Of a DNA stretch of 64,000 nucleotides, positions 1-13,200 are shown one piece after another. Positions within the stretch are counted from its first letter, which is position 1; the number at the start of each line of letters is the position of its first letter. The stretch is from Mansonella perstans (Eukaryota; Nematoda; Chromadorea; Rhabditida; Onchocercidae), in assembly GCA_037074765.1 (NCBI GenBank), contig JBAMDO010000566.1:248001-312000 (forward strand), written 5' to 3'. A model generated the notes under the pieces. The model did not search any database, was not told the DNA's origin, and was given only the letters and a program-made list of their open reading frames with translations. Position numbers and translations under genes: made by a program.

Positions 1-3000
1 TTCAATACGATCTACTTCATCAGCTATTCGGTTAACAATATTCTCGCCATGATGTAACATGAACCGTCGCAATCCTTCTTCATCTTTAATTTTTTTTGCT
101 TCCTAGAAAATTATTGACATGATCGTATAAATTTAAACGTATAAATTATCTCGTTATCTATTACAATCAATGACTGGTAAAGGATGTATCGAAATGCAAT
201 CTTTCATTGCTCATTTGTATTTGTTTGTTTCTCCTGTACAGTAAATATTAAATAAATGAGATAGAGTGGATAGCAGAGCTAATGTTTACATAAGCAAGAT
301 GGAATTGTTTCGTAATTTTCAGAATGAAATTTTCGAAAATTTCAAAATTTTAAATAGATTAAGAAATCGAAGATTATGATCATTTTTCAAATCCCTTATA
401 TCATATTAAATCGACCAAGTCATTAGACATAGCATTTCTTTCTAGCAAATTTTTTTCTTCGAAAACAATGAAAGGATGTTGCAAGACAGGTGAAATTAGA
501 GAGACAGAGGGAACAGAAGTCATAACAAAAATAATAAAACAACCGAAGATAAACAGCTACAATAAAATAAAACTGGTATATTACTCTCCATAATATTCGC
601 AAAGTTTATCTCGGAGGGTTTAACATAACAATGTGCTATTAACTAATATCAAATGAGATCATGTTAAACTTAGAATTCATTGATTTTAAAGGTTGTAAAT
701 ACTGTCTCTTTGGAATCGATCAAACAAATAATCACTCCTTCAAAAAATTTCGGAGAAATTTCAAGAAAAAATTAAGTCCCAATAAATTTCGCAGCAATAT
801 ATCGTCTTATTTAAGATTATTATTCGCCTTTTTTATACATATATTTGGAAAGACATGAAAACGAAGAATTAGGAAAGTACATATGTGAACTAGTTTTCAA
901 TTTGATGAAAAAGAGACGATAAATTTTCGTGAGTAGATGCTTTTTAGCCATAATTACAGTAAAACAGCTAATGTCTGCTGGAAAAAATGGTTAAAAATTC
1001 CATTTTAATGATTAAGAAAAAATTAGGTCTCATCCATAAATCCTAGTTTTCCATTTACTTATTAGTTGAAGCTAACGCATAATTCGAAAAAAATTGCTAA
1101 AATTCCAACTGAAATTTTGTAATGCTGTTTGCTTGTGGACTGAGATTAAATACCAAATTTCAACTGCAGCGGTTAAAATATCTTTTCAGATGCCCTACTT
1201 GAAAAGATTACCTCAAAAGCGTAAAAATTCAAAGAAAGTTGAGGGCTATTCAAAAAGATATGAATAGAAAAGAGAAAAGAAAATCACTTGAAAATATCTC
1301 TTTCAAAGGATATTTTAAAATGTCCTTTGAAAATTATGATTTAAAGGAAAATAATTTCATTTCTTTTAAATCATAATTTTCTTTTCCGAGTTTTTCTATT
1401 ACTAGAGTGATTAAATTTTTTTTTTATTGCTAAAAGCACAAAGTACAAAACCAAACGAAATTCTCATCTTTTTCACAACTTTCGAACTTTTCTCATAAAA
1501 AAAAAATGATTTTTTCAAGAGATGAAAGAATAAAACTAAACCATGTTTAGAAAAGATGTCAGAAAGAATAAGTTTTTCAGAACCATAAATAGAGAAATCG
1601 CTCATAAAAAATTAGCGAGAAAACCAAAATTGCCATTTCATATAAATGTTTACTTTAGAGATCTAAAAAGTGGTGTCTGTTGAAGAAAATATTTCAAATG
1701 ATGCTGATAAAATTAACTGACCTCAATAACAGACGGTATGTGACATGATTCCGAAAGATACAAACTGGTGATTGCCCGTCCATCATACTCCACTTCGGCT
1801 TTAAAACGAACTTGCCCAACTCCATGTCCAACTGCTTTCACGTCGTGTACTGACCTGTACTATATATCATGTATTTTCCAAATCGAAAGGTAAAAAAACA
1901 ACTATTACAAGGGAAAGAAGCAAATGGTTATCATTATTAGCAGCACTTCTAATAATCTCAGGACAAATATGATAAAACCTCTGTACAGCCCTTTTGGAAG
2001 TCCATTGTAATCATAATTGGTATCAATAAAACACAACCCAAAAAATGTGGTAATAATTTTGTGTGGTAATAATTTTTAATAATTTTGGTAATAATAATTT
2101 TCAATACATGCTGCATAAAGAATGCCCGAGAAACTAACTTGATGATGCTGTCGTGTCTTAATTGTGCTACAATATCGTTGATTACTATTTGTGGAACTGA
2201 TTTTCCTGCCAAGTGCATAGCGTTATTGCGAATGATAAATGCAGCAATACTACCTAGCAAAATACCAATCAGAATTGAACCGACGGAATCTGGTATACTA
2301 GTTCCTAGCATACAGCTCAATGCGATTGATGAAGCGGAAATAAACGCTCCAAAAATTGATGCCGAATCTTCCAAGCAGACAACGCTTAAACTTGGATCAG
2401 CACTTGTTCTCACTGAAAACAGAGTTTTGAGAAATAAACTGTTATATTTCACTAATTTTTATAGTTTCGATACTATATAGTAATCAGAAAAAACTCTTCA
2501 ACTAAAACATTGCATCTCTTTATTAGAAACAGATAGTTTTTGAGGCTAAATATTTGAAAAATAATATCTCAAGAAAGGAAAGAGCTAAACTATCATGTTT
2601 AACAAATCAACGATTCGGTATATTGATTTAAAATATAATCAATGAATTTATGTTGTAATTTGGATAGTTGCCCTTGTATATGTTACACGCTAAAGGTTCT
2701 TTAATTGAAAAGTCTTGAAATTTAAACTTTGAATGACCATATTCAACGAGAGACATGCGACACTGTTTTGCTTTCCGCCGTACTTTCCACCATGCATATG
2801 ATGCTGACGACCCTTGTAACAAGAAAGACATTGTCAAAGTGATAAATGCCTGAAATCTATAATCAGCGCTTTATACAAATTCGTAAAACAAAAGCAAAAA
2901 AACTGGTATTGAATTTCAAAGTTTCCAACGAGCTAAGTGAACACTAGTCTTTGAAGACAGTACGACCATGCATTGACCAAAATTTTACATACGAAATTTC

Positions 3001-5072
3001 TGCATTTCTGTTTATGTCAAATCACTATCAAACATATATACAAAACTATATTAATTCCATTAACTTTGGTAAAGATGTTACATTGCTTTCATTCAATATT
3101 TTTAAAAATTTAGTGCGTGTGGAAAGTCTAAACCACAAATCTAATTTTTTACAAACTTGCCCATGCCGGTGATTCGATTGCATGAGGATGAAGAAAACCT
3201 GTAACACCATGATAAAGTGAAACTCCACCACCGAAACCAAAAAGCCAACAACCACTGATTAACGAAGCAATATATCGTGCATTGCCGTAGCCATAGGGGT
3301 AAGTTGGCGTAGGATTCAGTTTCGACCATCGTATTCCATACATCAGGATAATTTGGTTGGTCAAATCCAGGGAGCTATGCAAACCTTCCGCAGCTAAACT
3401 TTTTGATCCTAAACCACGAATATTATTTTATCACATAAAATAATAAAATTTCAAAATTACCAAAGTCTACTGTTACAAGTTAAAAGAATTTTCGATCCCA
3501 AATCTCACAAAACCATTTTGCTTTCTTATTTCTATGCAGAAAGAACTTAAGCAATCGAATCATAGTTCAATGTCAAACACATGATGATAGAAATATTTCA
3601 AACGAACCAGTAATAAATGCGCCATATAATTTGAAACAAACATCAAGGAAATTTGTGCCCAGTGCAATCTTCACAGCATTTGTAGCATCCTGGACAGATT
3701 AGTTTCTATTAATTAAAAACATGAAATAAAGAACTAGCTGATAACTACATGTCAAACCGAAGATTTTTCTACACAAACAGATGAAATTAAAGTCGATCTT
3801 TAGCTACCTCCGCAGCAAGTAAAGCAGATTGGTCTTTCTTTAGTTTTCGCTCATCAAACAACGGATTGTGATATAAATATTTCCGATATAATTCCATCCT
3901 TTGCTGTATACCTTTTTCATTAACGTGTACCTGAAAAAAAGAACATGTGCAATATCTGAAGAGCACTACATTTCATTAAAGACTTGGGACTGATAAACCA
4001 TAAACCTGTAATGCTTTGTGATAAACATCTTCCACATTATACATTGATTTCTTGGGGAAACACTCTTTACGTGGCAGATTTTGAAGATGTTCACGTGTTA
4101 AGCCAAATTCTAACATGGCACGAGTCTGAAATCAAACGAACTATAAATTCAGAATTGAGAAATTTAGTTACGCAATGTCTGAATCTCACTAATTGGATGG
4201 CGTAATTTCCCTCTCCTACCGAAGAAATGGATTCTAAAATTTCCTTCCCAACCTTTTCAGTACTCTTGAAAATTAATTCAGTACCTAATAATTCCATTTA
4301 AAACCATGATTAATAATTTTTTAGTTTATCCAAGCCGAGGATAATTTACTGACGTCAATACAATTCAATCTTTAAGTAAGCATCTAGAAACGACCTCTTC
4401 GATTAAGTCCTCTGTCGCGACATTCCGTCTTCGTGATAATTGAGCGGCACGAAACAGTCTACCTTTAAGTTCATTAAGTTTCCTGTTGAATGCACAGGTA
4501 TGGAACAGTGCATGTGAAGACTTCTCCAGCACTGCAATAAACATTACTTAAGTAAGAATGAGCATTATATAAATTAAAAAGAATGAAACAAAATTCAGAA
4601 AAAAAAGCAAAATTTTTCCGCTTAGAACGATTAGCGTATAAGATACTGACAAAACAGAGTACAGCGCATAAATACGAAAGTGAAAATTACGCTTTTAGAA
4701 AAGTATTACGGAAAAGTTTTTGGAGATCACATTACTTCTTTTTCATCTATTTGCTCATTTACTGTATTCCTTTTCTTAATTCACAAAACAATTCATCTCA
4801 TCATACCGAAACTTCCATCATTACGGAATCCTTACTTGATAAATTTATCACTTATGAATAAATAAATCTTATCCTCATTAATTAATGATCTTATCTTTTA
4901 AAATTTATTTTTCTTTTTTAAAAAAAAAAGTTACATAAACCATATTGTATTTTCTACTTCAAAATGTTGTTTATCTTGGGAAGATTCGAAACTTACAGAG
5001 AATTTCTAAATCTGTTCCATTTACCGAAACATTTCCAAAAATAAACCTACAAAATGCTGTACGAAGCATCAT
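1..5072 (-). CDS. SLC30A9: SLC30A9/ZnT9-type mitochondrial zinc transporter (3' end beyond window)
   Basis: Cation diffusion facilitator of the ZnT9 branch, expected to export zinc from the mitochondrial matrix. Exons read on the minus strand: 5072-4997, 4531-4395, 4125-4006, 3930-3808, 3689-3608, 3408-3161, 2849-2738, 2412-2139, 1854-1722 and 102-1; all phases agree and give 469 codons to the left edge. Exon 1 encodes a short Arg-containing N-terminus (MMLRTAFCRFIFGN...) that suits a mitochondrial presequence. Exons 2-4 carry the ZnT9-specific N-terminal region (TRAMLEF). Exon 6 has the metal-site HSSLD followed by YPYGYGNARYIASLISG. The next membrane segments run through VVCLEDSASIFG, and the C-terminal cytoplasmic fold has VHDVKAVGHGVGQVRFKAEV and MLHHGENIVNRIADEVDRIE. 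Human ZnT9 shows the same blocks in the same order. About 30 residues should remain beyond base 1. The family is clear; the exon 1 choice is inferred from phase and sequence character. Confidence 0.92.
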
Positions 5073-5081
5073 ATGCTATCT
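5073..5081 (-). promoter_or_regulatory. Predicted spliced-leader acceptor and 7-nt 5' UTR of SLC30A9
   Basis: On the minus strand GAAATTCAG ends at 5080, and ATAGCAT then leads directly into ATGATG at 5072. An acceptor a few bases before the start codon, with no matching donor seen upstream, is the usual appearance of a nematode trans-splice site. The role is inferred from sequence only. Confidence 0.5.
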
Positions 5082-5250
5082 GAATTTCACCACTTTAGAC
5101 GAAAAAATCCTTGGACGAGACTGCATACGATTCCGTAAAAGCTGAAAAGCAAAAAAAAAATACAAGTAAATTCTACAAACGAAATATTGAAATCATTAAC
5201 TTTCATACGTTCATAATTTATTACAGTTTGAATAAAGAAGACAGAAAGAC

Positions 5251-5251
<1 letters not shown>

Positions 5252-5307
<56 letters not shown>

Positions 5308-5368
5308 TGTGTGTGTGTATGTGTGTGTGTGTATGTATGTCTGTGTGTGTCCGTGTGTGTGTGTGTGT
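5252..5368. repeat. (GT)n microsatellite, interrupted
   Basis: About 117 bp of GT dinucleotides with scattered AT, CT and CC interruptions; the first run is pure for roughly 48 bp. It lies upstream of the SLC30A9 start and downstream of no recognised gene. Open frames across it (poly Cys-Val or poly His-Thr) are repeat artefacts. Confidence 0.95.
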
Positions 5369-5887
5369 AAACTGACCCTCAAAATTCATATTAAGGAATT
5401 TGATGGAAGTGATGAACCAGACATTCATATGATGAATGTCCACATGATGTCCACACGATGTCCACACAATCATGGAATAAATAATCAAACGAACAATTTT
5501 ACATGCAAAATATATTGGTATAGGTATGAGAAAACATAACCCAGGTAAATTTGCACAGATATCACGAAGAACCAACCCGCTAACTTCCACTTTCGATAAC
5601 AAGTATTTAATGCAGCCGTTATTATTTTCGGTCATTTCTTAATTTTTTTTATTGTGGAATTGATATCTATTAAATTTATTAATTTTGCTGATTCTATTCT
5701 CATAGAATTTCACAAGAATTCAATTACTTCAGATAATATTGACTGGTGAAAAGTAACGATAATTTTCGATTTCTTCGGTGATATAATACTAATAAGAAAG
5801 TTAGCTTACTATTTCAAAAAAAGATTTTGCTGAAATTTGATTTTTAATTTTTCTCACTTAAGCTTAGCCTTGCATTGTACTAGTGTG

Positions 5888-5959
5888 TCCCATGTGGTCT
5901 AGTGGTTAGGATTCGTGGCTTTCACCCACGCGGCCCGGGTTCGATTCCCGGCATGGGAA
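5888..5959 (+). tRNA. tRNA-Glu (anticodon UUC)
   Basis: A 72-nt cloverleaf. The acceptor stem TCCCATG (5888-5894) pairs with CATGGGA (5952-5958). The D-arm contains GGTCTAGTGGTTAGGA. The anticodon stem GTGG/CCAC encloses the loop CTTTCAC, giving anticodon TTC. The T-arm is CCGGGTTCGATTCCCGG, and the discriminator is A5959. There is no intron and no encoded CCA. A run of five T at 5966-5970 fits an RNA polymerase III terminator. The A-box and B-box (GGTTCGATTCC) are intact, so the gene is probably functional. Confidence 0.97.
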
Positions 5960-8539
5960 ACCCCATTTTTCAATGTTTAACTTCAGTTTTTCCAATTTAA
6001 ATTTCAGACTTCTCTAAGAGTTTTTGGAATTTGAAGATTAGTTTCGTGAAATGCATATTGATAAATCAATAATTTTGGTATAATCTGCTAGCTGTTCCAA
6101 TCGAATTTGATTCTTACCGAGGAAAACTAGCTTAATACTTTCAAATTTCCGCTTTAAATATTTTTCTTAAATATACTCAAATTTCGATTTTATTTTCATA
6201 AAAATTAGATAAACAATGCTACTCCCACATTTAGTAAATAAGTTTGTTTCTTTGATCTTGAATTTTGTTTTTTTATTTGATTGGTTTAGTTGCCTTTATA
6301 TTTGTATAGCAAGACTTATTGATGCTTGTAAACACATACGTAAAATGTATCAGAAAATATTACTTATACCAAGGTATACTTGTAAAGTTGATTTCAGTTT
6401 AAATGTGTTATATAATGTGCTTTGCTACATGAAAGAAATAATCCAATTGCAAATTTTATTGCCGCCATATTTTTAGATCTATTTCAACGTTCACGAACTA
6501 AAAGGACCACAGTGTCTTTTTTTTATACAAGCAACATGCTGATAATTTGCGTGAAATTCGAAAAACTCAAAATTTGATTCAACTCCAATTACACCAAATT
6601 GCAATATGAACTTCATTAGGTACGTCCTGTTTTTGTCTTATCATTTAACTAGATCTTTTATCATAATCTAATGATCTGCATTTTCACAATTTAAAGCGCA
6701 GTTGTGTTCTTCCAATATGATACTGCTGTGCTTTGAACTTATGGACAAAATTATAAAATACAAACGAGATATTGAAATGTTCAACGATGGAATGACGTGT
6801 TCTTGAGTATTTCAGTCCACTCGCTAATCATTTTTAGAAGTAATATTTGATGTTTAGACCTGTCGTAGAAACAATTCATGGAATTGATTTGACATAATAA
6901 TCGGTACAGACAAATAATGAAGACAGAACCTTTCGTCGGCAATTCCGTTAGTTTGAAAAAATTCGGAGAGGCAAAAAAAAAAAAAAAAATGGAGCTAAAA
7001 ATGAAAATTCAGGGACCGAACTTGACTCCATCTCCTTTATAATGGTAATATTCATATACGATAAGTTGCAAAAAATTTAAACTATAAAGTTTTACAGAGG
7101 ATTTGCAATATAGTCATAGACAATTAGTAGATGCTTGGATATAGAACTGCATCATTACAATGTTACAACAATTTGTCTTTTACCGTAAACATGTTGGTGA
7201 GAGACTGATAGTAATATACAATCAATGTTTGGAACAAAGTACATTACAAATTAACTGCGCAATAAAGAAACAACTCTACGCATCATTCTTTTCAAATCAA
7301 AATTCAAATCAAAATATTGGTACGAGAAGTTGCTTCGGTTTTTCCAACAAAATCTCTTCGATCATCTGAGTCTGTTTAACAAGTTTAAACTAAATTGACT
7401 GCAATTCTTTGAAGTTATTAACAAGTTGCTCAAATAGTTTTATTCATTTTTATCGCTAAAAATCGTTCATTTTTGTGAATAGAAATATTTCAAAATTCTC
7501 TTTGACATTCTCTCTTTGCTGATTTCGTTACCATTTTGCATCTTTTGACTTTATCCTACATATTGATCTCACTTTATCTTAAAATTCATGATATAAATAG
7601 TTTTTATCTGCGGATGATCAATTTGTTGTTGATTTTATTGCTCATTGTTTCATTTCATTGTCATCTGTTTCTGCATTCCTATCACATACCGGATTTTCTG
7701 ATCACAGTGATATGTTGAATTTCGTTATCGCCTTTATTTGTTTTCTGACTGATAGCAATTATCATTTGCGTTATTTTCCAAAAATGATTGAAGTGGTGGA
7801 TGGGATTTTTGGCACGACTTGGGTGATAGATGTGAGAAAGAGAAAGGACTGATTACTTGTCCGATTAAGAAAGAAATAGTACCCAGTTAGGGATCTGATT
7901 TGAACTTATACTACTGAATTCATAAAAACTTCACAGTTTCTTCGAATTAATAAAAAGAATAACTTTTTTAATTTTATTTCTAATGATTATTAGTTACACT
8001 GAATTACAGATGCACTGAATTGGTGCCATTAGTAATGAAAGAATTAAATATTCATTATTAATGTTTTAACCTTTTCGGTTAACTTTCCACAAGTCTGAAA
8101 ATGACTTTTTATTTATAAATTTTTTTTAGTCTTTACGGGTGACGAATCATTTCTAGATCGAAGTTTTGTTTTACAAACTTATTTTTTCTTAGTTTTACAA
8201 GCAAATTGATATTCTGAATATTGAAAGGTGGTGACAATTAATCAGTCATCCACCTTCCAACCATATTTGTATGAAGACAACAGTGTTTCTCTATGCGAAT
8301 ATTTTCCCGATTTATTTCAAATATTATCATTAGAAGTCTCAAAAAATAAGTAATGAGAAATTAGGAAAAAAACCGTTCTTATCTGACAGTATAAGATGAA
8401 AGTATCAATAGCAATAAAATAGGTGCAATAGCACATATACTATTTAGTTTGCATCAGAACAAATTGATATGTTAGAAAAATGAGCTATGATGATCAGAAT
8501 TTGACAAAGTAATATTTTTTCAGATACATATTATTGTTA
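5960..8539. other. Intergenic AT-rich region between tRNA-Glu and the ABHD14 gene
   Basis: No exon series, catalytic motif or conserved domain was seen on either strand. Open frames here (for example 6216-6476) are short, low-complexity and lack coherent splice context. The stretch contains copy A of a dispersed repeat (listed separately) and a poly-A run near 6973-6990. Confidence 0.6.
7449..7890 (+). repeat. Dispersed repeat, copy A
   Basis: A roughly 440-bp segment that resembles 14713-15132 in the same orientation. Shared blocks in order include TTTTTGTGAATAGAAATATTT, GCATCTTTTGACT, AATCACAGTGATATG (here GATCACAGTGATATG), TTTTCTGACTGATA, ATTGAAGTG-TGGATGGGATTTT and GATTACTTGTCCGA. The copies differ by many substitutions and indels, so this is an old duplication or two relics of one mobile element. 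No terminal repeat or target duplication was identified. Confidence 0.75.
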
Positions 8540-10288
8540 ATGATTTGTTCTACAATTATTTTTTGTATACTGCTGGCGCGGAGCCTATCAAAAAAGCTTC
8601 CAACTGAGGATTTAAATTCACTCAGCAAAGTGTTGAATTATCCCATTATTAATGCAGTTGATATTGTCGTCAAGAATGATACTGTGTTACTTCAGGTACA
8701 TTTCTTTTCTGTTTCATTGTTTCAAAAATTTTTTTTATTACTACTATTGAATTTTTTAGATATATATAAGTACAGTTCTCTTTTATGAATTTTTTATAAT
8801 GACTTATCTTGTGAGTGCTATGAGTGACCAGAAAGATTCTGAGCTTTCTTTTTTTTAATTTATGTAAAATCCATAAAAACTTCACTAATTGCATTAAAAT
8901 GTTCAATTCCAGGATAAAACAAAACTGTATTATCTGGAAGCAAAATCACCACCTAATGTAAAATATCGCGGGGATCTCTTATACTTACATGGAGCTGCAT
9001 TTTCTTCTCATGATTGGAATAAAAATAAGCCTTCTATTATGCAACTTAGTGCTGCTGCCGGATATCGAACTATTGCTGTTGATTTACCCGGTAAAACAAC
9101 ACTCAATGACAAAAACAAATATTCAGTTCACTTATACTGTAGCAAATCACCATGGTAATTATGCTAGTTAGGATTGATTATGATGCCATGCCAAATCTTG
9201 ACCAAACTATCTAGTAATTCAGCTAATAATGAAACTTTTCTACAGTTTATTGCTTTCAGGCTTCAGTCGTAGTCGGACTAAAATCTCAGTCCCCTATAAT
9301 CGTTCCACATTCATGTCATTAGCAATAGAAGACCTAAATATCCGTAAGCCAATTATCATTAGTCCTTCTGCAAGTGGAAGTTATTCCGTTCCTTATGTTC
9401 TCAATAATCCGAAAAAAATTCGTGGTTTCGTCCCAGTAGCGCCATGCTGTGTTCTTAGTGATGGATGGGAGAATTTTACGGTTTGTTTTATAAAATTTAA
9501 ATTTCGATTTGACCTTCTCTTTATTTTCAAACTGATTGATTTATTATTTATTTAGAGAGCGGCAATCTTCAATCTTCTAACCTAATTCACTTGTCATTCT
9601 CTATCGGTATCAAATCACAGAATACAACATCTCTCTGCAAATATTTTTCTGACCAGTTTCAATATTATTGCTATTAATATTATTATTTCAATTATGATTA
9701 TTGTTATTATTATTTCTTACTATTATAACATTATTATTGCTATTATTACTATTATTCTTATTATTATCACTGTTATTGTTATCGTAATTAATTATATTAT
9801 CATAAATTTCAATTAAAATTCAACAATGATATTTTCAGTACGAATTTTTCTTTATAAGTGATGTTATACAAAATAAAAATAGTAGGTTTGATTCATAACA
9901 AATAAATGCTATAATAGATAAATTGATAGCACAATACAAATGAACTGCTTAGGTCCAGAAGTCTCCAGAAGACTTCAGAATTTTAGAAGCATCTCGCACA
10001 ACATTTAATTTCAGTTTGCGATGAAGATCAATTATTTGAATTTCTCGTTTCAAAATTTTTTGTAGTTCCTTCATGAAATGACAGATAGTAATGATTTTTT
10101 TTTTCCAGGTACCTACACTCATAATTTATGGTAGCGAAGACAAAGCATCAATTTCAGTGCGACTGCTCAAAATTCCGAACAAGAAGCTAGTAATCATTCC
10201 AGATGCGCCACATGCTGCCTATATCGCAAAACCAATTGAATTCATGACTGCCTTAATCAATTTTTTGTTTACTATTCATCGTTTTTGA
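8540..10288 (+). CDS. ABHD14: ABHD14-type alpha/beta hydrolase
   Basis: Four exons: 8540-8695, 8913-9090, 9260-9480 and 10109-10288 (stop TGA). They sum to 735 nt, 244 residues, with consistent phases 0, 1 and 0. The N-terminus MICSTIIFCILLARS is hydrophobic and may be a signal anchor. The oxyanion-loop region reads LLYLHGAAFSSHDWN, followed by GYRTIAVDLPGFSRSR. The catalytic triad can be placed by alignment to human ABHD14B: Ser148 in SPSASG, Asp196 in YGSEDKA and His220 in DAPHAAY. The PVAP motif after the nucleophile helix is conserved. ABHD14B was described as a CCG1-interacting hydrolase; the substrate here is unknown. The ATG follows TTTTTTCAG by 17 nt, but the frame stays open back to that AG, so an upstream cis-spliced exon cannot be excluded. 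AATAAA occurs at 10337-10342. Confidence 0.9.
9661..9802. repeat. ATT/TTA-rich simple repeat in ABHD14 intron 3
   Basis: About 140 bp of imperfect TTA/ATT trinucleotides lies between exons 3 and 4 of the ABHD14-type gene. It is low-complexity sequence with no coding content. Confidence 0.8.
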
Positions 10289-13200
10289 AAAAAAAAGAAG
10301 TGCAAATTATTGAATATTTGAATGAATTATTAATAGAATAAATTTCCTGAAATAATTCTACATATTTATTTATAGCTGAATAATTTCTTTTAGAGATATA
10401 AAATACAATTATTTGAAAGATTCCATTGCGTGATAAAAGCTTTCTCAGTTGAATTAAAATATGATAAAAAAAAAAAAGTTTATCATGAATTTCTATTGAT
10501 TTTAAACTATTTACTGTAATTTCTCACAAATGATATCGAGAAAAAAAAAATTGATGAATTCTGGATAAAATATTTGATTGTAACCAATGGTTGATTCAAT
10601 TTGACATTTATTTAAGTAATAAATTTACAGTAATATTTTCTTCATAGCATTTTCTCTGTGAACTTTTTATCAGTAATTCATTAAATTATTTGATGATAAG
10701 AATGAACGAACATTTCATAAAATTTCCTCAATAAGTTAAATGATTTTTTTTTTTCACTTTATGTTCCCTTTTATGAAACTTTCTTATGGAATAGCAATTT
10801 CATTGTCACTAAAAAGTGCTATTAATTGATCTTTGCTTCTCTTTTAAATATTTCTTTCTTTCATTCTTCCAGGCAACTTTTCATCTTTCAATGATTCATA
10901 ATTAAGCACAAAAATAATCTTTTTTTTCTCTTTATTTTGCCGAAAAAAATTTAACGCGTAATTTGCCCTGAACGTTTCCTTCGTATTGCATAGTGCCGTG
11001 CTATGCGAAATTTGTTTTCAGATAAAGTTCGTAGGTTCGAATGTTTCTCGCTCCGACAAATCTTCTCATGCTATATTTTCAGGTCAGTTATTTAATTATT
11101 AATGACCACTTTGTGCTGTAGGGGCCGGGGGGATTGCCGATTCTTTAAACTAATCGTTGTTTCATTCATTTTATTTCGCCCATTATTAAATAATACTTAA
11201 GTAATGTCATTGATATATGGGAAATGTTTAACTAATGTTTAAATTATTTTAAATTATAAAGGAACTAATATGATCATTTTATGATTTTATGTAATCGTGA
11301 AAACATAATAAAAATTTTATATGATTCATACTCAAATTACTCATCATAATGCATAAGAATTTTACATGAATTGGGTTTCAGATCTTCACGTATTTACATC
11401 ATTCTCTTTTGTAATTTTTAAGGATTACCAATTTCATAATTTGAGACATAATTCATGATCAATTTTATTCTTTTTAAGTAGGAATAATCTTTGATGCAGT
11501 GTTTTTATTAGGTAATTGATTGTTAGGTTGTATGAGAGATGTTAGAAAACACTGAAAAATTTTATGAAAAATACCTGTTTTATTATCTCGAATTGTAATA
11601 AAAACCTCATTTAGGCACATTTGGCTTTCTTTGAATCAGCCAAGAACTTAGCAACAACGTAATCCACTTATCATTGATATTTTGAATTTTTTAATCACTA
11701 TAATTTTAAGTTCGAATCGTTTACCATTACTGAGATGTAAAATTTTCTAGAGCACGCATCATGATCTACAATTAACAGTGATAAGGAAAATTGGGAAACT
11801 GAAAAATCCTTGCTTACAAAAATTGTAGCTTTTCATTCTTTATCTAGAACAGGAATTTGTGTTCCTGATTTATTTGAATAAGGTTTGGGTGGTTCAAGTC
11901 ATTTCAAGGATATTATAATTTCCATCTTCTGCTTCTGTCATTACTATTCCGAATGTTGTGAATGTTAAAGTATTGTTTTTTGCTTATGTGTCTACGTTTT
12001 AGTTTCAGTCATATTGTATCAATCAGTTGCGTAGTGTTCTGAACATGGAAAACATTAACGTATATATAGATAGATATATGTGTGCTATTGCATGCAGAAT
12101 GGTGCAATAAAAATGTTTGACTTTACAATAAATATGTTTACTTCTTGCACAAATATGTCAGATCAGATATCACGAACTTTTCGATCAGCGAATGCATCAC
12201 GAAAGTAATCATGTGATAAATAATTTCGTAAAATCAAGCAGGTCTGTGCGATCTTAACTCAAACAACATACTGGTGGTATTATCAAGAATCCGTAACAAT
12301 TCTTCACGTTTCGTCCTGAACTAAAAAAGCAACAATTCCACTACTATGCTTTTAATTGAAAATTACATTGTAAAATGAATGATTATATTTGTCGTAAAAT
12401 AAGGGCAAAATTAGATCTTTGATACATTGTTCAAAATACTTGTAAATTTCACTAATGTGCTATCTGCATCATTGGTAAGCGCAAGCCATCAATTTGATTT
12501 TACTTCAAAATAACTGTAAAATAAGGTATTTTTCCATTAAATTTCTGTGATTTCCCCGATCATTTTTGCTGATCAGATAGTTGAAATCATTGGTTGCATA
12601 ATTAAATAGGCAGGTACTCCTAGAAGGTCATCGTCCACATAAATAAACATACAGATATTTCTGAAGACGACTTGAGCATTTGTATGATTTTTAGGAAATG
12701 AGCTGAAATTGATTGATCGACCCGAATTAATATTTTAAATTTATATAAATTAAAAAATGCCATGAATTTAACGATCCCTTCGATCTTGTCCATCTAGCAT
12801 GCTTCACTATGAAAAATTCTCGTTTCTCTCCATTTAGTGATTGCTAAAGCTATGCTAATCATTACTAAGTATTACAGCATGCTGAAAAATTTTATCTTAA
12901 TTTTTTCCTTTTTTTTTTTAATTTGCTTAATTTTTTTTTTTTTTTTTTTTTTGTATTGTAATGATCTTTTAACTTGAAATGAATACATTCCAAGTGGTCA
13001 TAATACAGCAAGTTTTCATGGCTTTCTAATGTTACAATTTTTAATTAAATCAAATTTTTATATTCAAGATTTTAGTAATATGCTAACAAAATCTCTATAT
13101 TACCTAATAATGTTTGGTTATAGTTATATTACTATTTTATAGATCTTTTCATTGGATAATTTAATTTTGTTTTCTTGAAGATTATGTAAAGTCAATTCTT

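Noticed and set aside
2085..2480. 131-codon plus-strand frame
   Set aside because: It is the antisense of the SLC30A9 exon 2412-2139; the minus-strand reading matches the ZnT9 family.
5087..5635. Long open frames across the GT repeat on both strands
   Set aside because: They are poly(Cys-Val) or poly(His-Thr) runs created by the dinucleotide repeat, with no splice or domain support.
11028..11070. GGTTCGAAT-like B-box suggesting a second tRNA
   Set aside because: No acceptor, D or anticodon stem can be formed around it.
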